Source: Paenibacillus sp. Root52
GTDB taxonomy: Bacteria; Bacillota; Bacilli; Paenibacillales; Paenibacillaceae
Direction: 5' to 3'
NCBI RefSeq assembly: GCF_001426865.1
Contig: NZ_LMFO01000030.1
Span: 1 to 64,000, forward strand
DNA: 64,000 bases
The notes under the pieces are model-generated. The model had not been told where the DNA came from, searched no databases, and saw only the letters and a list, made by a program, of their open reading frames with translations. A program made the position numbers and the translations under genes. Shown in pieces: positions 63,054-64,000 of this stretch. Every line of letters starts with the position of its first letter. Within the stretch, counting starts at the first letter, position 1.

Positions 63054-63153
63054 TACAAATCACTCCTTAGATCATAAGTTGTTTTTTGTAGCGCGTATGC
63101 CTATTTACCACGGTCTTTGCAGGCTGAAACAAAATGATTCGGACACATTATAA

Positions 63154-64000
63154 TCATGCAGAGCGTTTGGAAACCTCCTGACGATGGAAGGTGAAACGCG
63201 AAAGATTGGGTTCAATAAGCGGTCTGAATGTATGGCGAACCGCCGGATGTGCAAGCATAACAGCAAACAGGACTGCGATCACAATGATGACCGGAATATA
63301 TAAGCTGCTTTCCATATAATTGTATACGCCAGACCAGATCACCAGACGAACGAGAAATCCGTGCAACAGGAACACATACAGGGTGCGTCGTCCCATTTCT
63401 GTTATTTTAGAAGTGAGTGTAGGAACCCAAGCTAGAAATAATGCAGCTGACCCAAACTGTACAGCGTACATGCCTAGGCGGTAGATGCCCGCATACCACT
63501 CGGAATGACCCAGTTCAGCATAAGTCATGCTTCCCAGCAGCCAGCCAGGTGAGAGCGGAATTCCGCCTACGCCAATCAAAATGAGTACACCCACGGAGAA
63601 TAGTGCAGCTACATAACGACTCCAGTTTGATTTTAGATGGGAGCGAATGGCTGTTCCGTAGTCATAACCAATGATAAAGAACGGAAGGAAAACAAACGTA
63701 CGACAGAAGCTGAGCCAGAAACCGTCTACAGGTAGATATCCAGCGATGATTCCAAGAATAATGGAACCAATCAACCGGTAGATCGGTTTCCAAGATAATG
63801 TGACACGAAGTAAGAGCCTCCAGCAGAAATGACTGGCTAGGAACCATAATAACAAGTAAGGTGCAAAAAAAGATAAGCGCATATGTGGCGTATGGAACAC
63901 CGTGAAATCCATCAATGCGTATAAGGATTGAAATAGTACATACTGGATGGCGATGTGCTGAAGCACACGTTTACCGGATTCTCCTTGAAGAGTGTGTCTA
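63154..64000 (-). CDS. Acyltransferase family membrane protein, 5' end outside the window
   Basis: The reading frame stays open to the window edge (codons before 63966 read GKRV after GES), so the gene begins beyond 64000. About eight hydrophobic segments are visible, including FFAPYLLLWFLASHFCWRLLL, which is the pattern of fucose 4-O-acetylase-like acyltransferases (COG3594 type). RRTLYVFLLHGFLVR has the usual late His-Gly. Such proteins O-acylate surface sugars; the substrate is unknown. A GTG at 63966 is internal, not the start. Confidence 0.75.
   Translation of the reverse strand, partial: RHTLQGESGKRVLQHIAIQYVLFQSLYALMDFTVFHTPHMRLSFFAPYLLLWFLASHFCWRLLLRVTLSWKPIYRLIGSIILGIIAGYLPVDGFWLSFCRTFVFLPFFIIGYDYGTAIRSHLKSNWSRYVAALFSVGVLILIGVGGIPLSPGWLLGSMTYAELGHSEWYAGIYRLGMYAVQFGSAALFLAWVPTLTSKITEMGRRTLYVFLLHGFLVRLVIWSGVYNYMESSLYIPVIIVIAVLFAVMLAHPAVRHTFRPLIEPNLSRFTFHRQEVSKRSA

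Noticed and set aside
1..64000. CRISPR arrays, insertion sequences, phage or integrative elements
   Set aside because: No spaced direct-repeat arrays, transposase, integrase or att-like duplications were seen; the only regular DNA repeat is the 60-bp coding repeat of the KGG gene (62802-63000).

Overview
The window is about 64 kb of ordinary chromosome from a Gram-positive endospore former. I infer a Paenibacillaceae member, most likely Paenibacillus. Gene order follows the Bacillus subtilis bofC-ruvAB-queA-tgt-yajC-spoVB-secDF-recJ-apt-relA-hisS-aspS-tcdA ... cymR-yrvO ... alaS-yrzL-ruvX-mltG-yrrNO-pbpI backbone. Three features differ from B. subtilis: a ruvC gene is present, secD and secF are separate genes, and mnmA is inverted. 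These differences and the protein sequences are the basis for the genus call; no 16S gene is present.

Layout. 1-8425: 3' end of a tRNA-Pro, then bofC, the Holliday-junction operon ruvCAB, a SpoIID-family secreted protein, the queuosine genes queA and tgt, and yajC. 8476-14171: membrane genes (TIGR04086, DUF421, spoVB), then comN, secD and secF. 14204-22725: a CDF-like transporter, recJ, apt, a uracil permease on the minus strand, the bifunctional (p)ppGpp enzyme and dtd. 22805-24588: small stress-type genes with several terminators. 24610-29120: a T-box leader, hisS, aspS and tcdA. 29240-29354 holds an unassigned RNA-like inverted-repeat element. It is followed by a purine permease, a BmrA-like ABC exporter and HelD. 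35274-37429: an EamA transporter, the relic of a short-chain dehydrogenase and a divergent LysR regulator sharing an operator-like palindrome. 37448-42987: rarA, two fluoride-channel genes, mnmA (minus), cymR and a cysteine desulfurase. 43153-53402: yrrD-like, a zinc ribbon, an AI-2E transporter, T-box plus alaS, ireB, ruvX, two DUF1292 genes, mltG and the tRNA hydroxylation pair trhP1/trhP2. 53642-64000: a chemoreceptor, a PbpI-like PBP, a second AI-2E transporter, a NodB-YkoP fusion, ilvD, a KGG stress protein and the 3' part of an acyltransferase gene.

The main themes are recombination and replication repair (ruvCAB, recJ, rarA, ruvX), tRNA charging and modification (hisS, aspS, alaS, dtd, queA, tgt, tcdA, mnmA with its sulfur donor, trhP1/2), protein export (yajC, secD, secF), the stringent response and purine salvage (relA, apt, azgA-like), and envelope/sporulation functions (bofC, spoVB, SpoIID-like, mltG, PBP, deacetylase).

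I found no phage, insertion sequence, CRISPR array or defence island, and no clearly new multi-gene system. The points most worth following up are the unassigned RNA element upstream of the purine permease, an internal ribosome-binding site and start codon exactly at the NodB/YkoP domain junction, an Asp rather than His specifier in the hisS leader, a frameshifted and internally deleted SDR relic in an otherwise intact LysR-controlled locus, and a CDF protein whose metal-site residues are mostly replaced. All statements come from reading the sequence and from remembered family knowledge; no searches were run.
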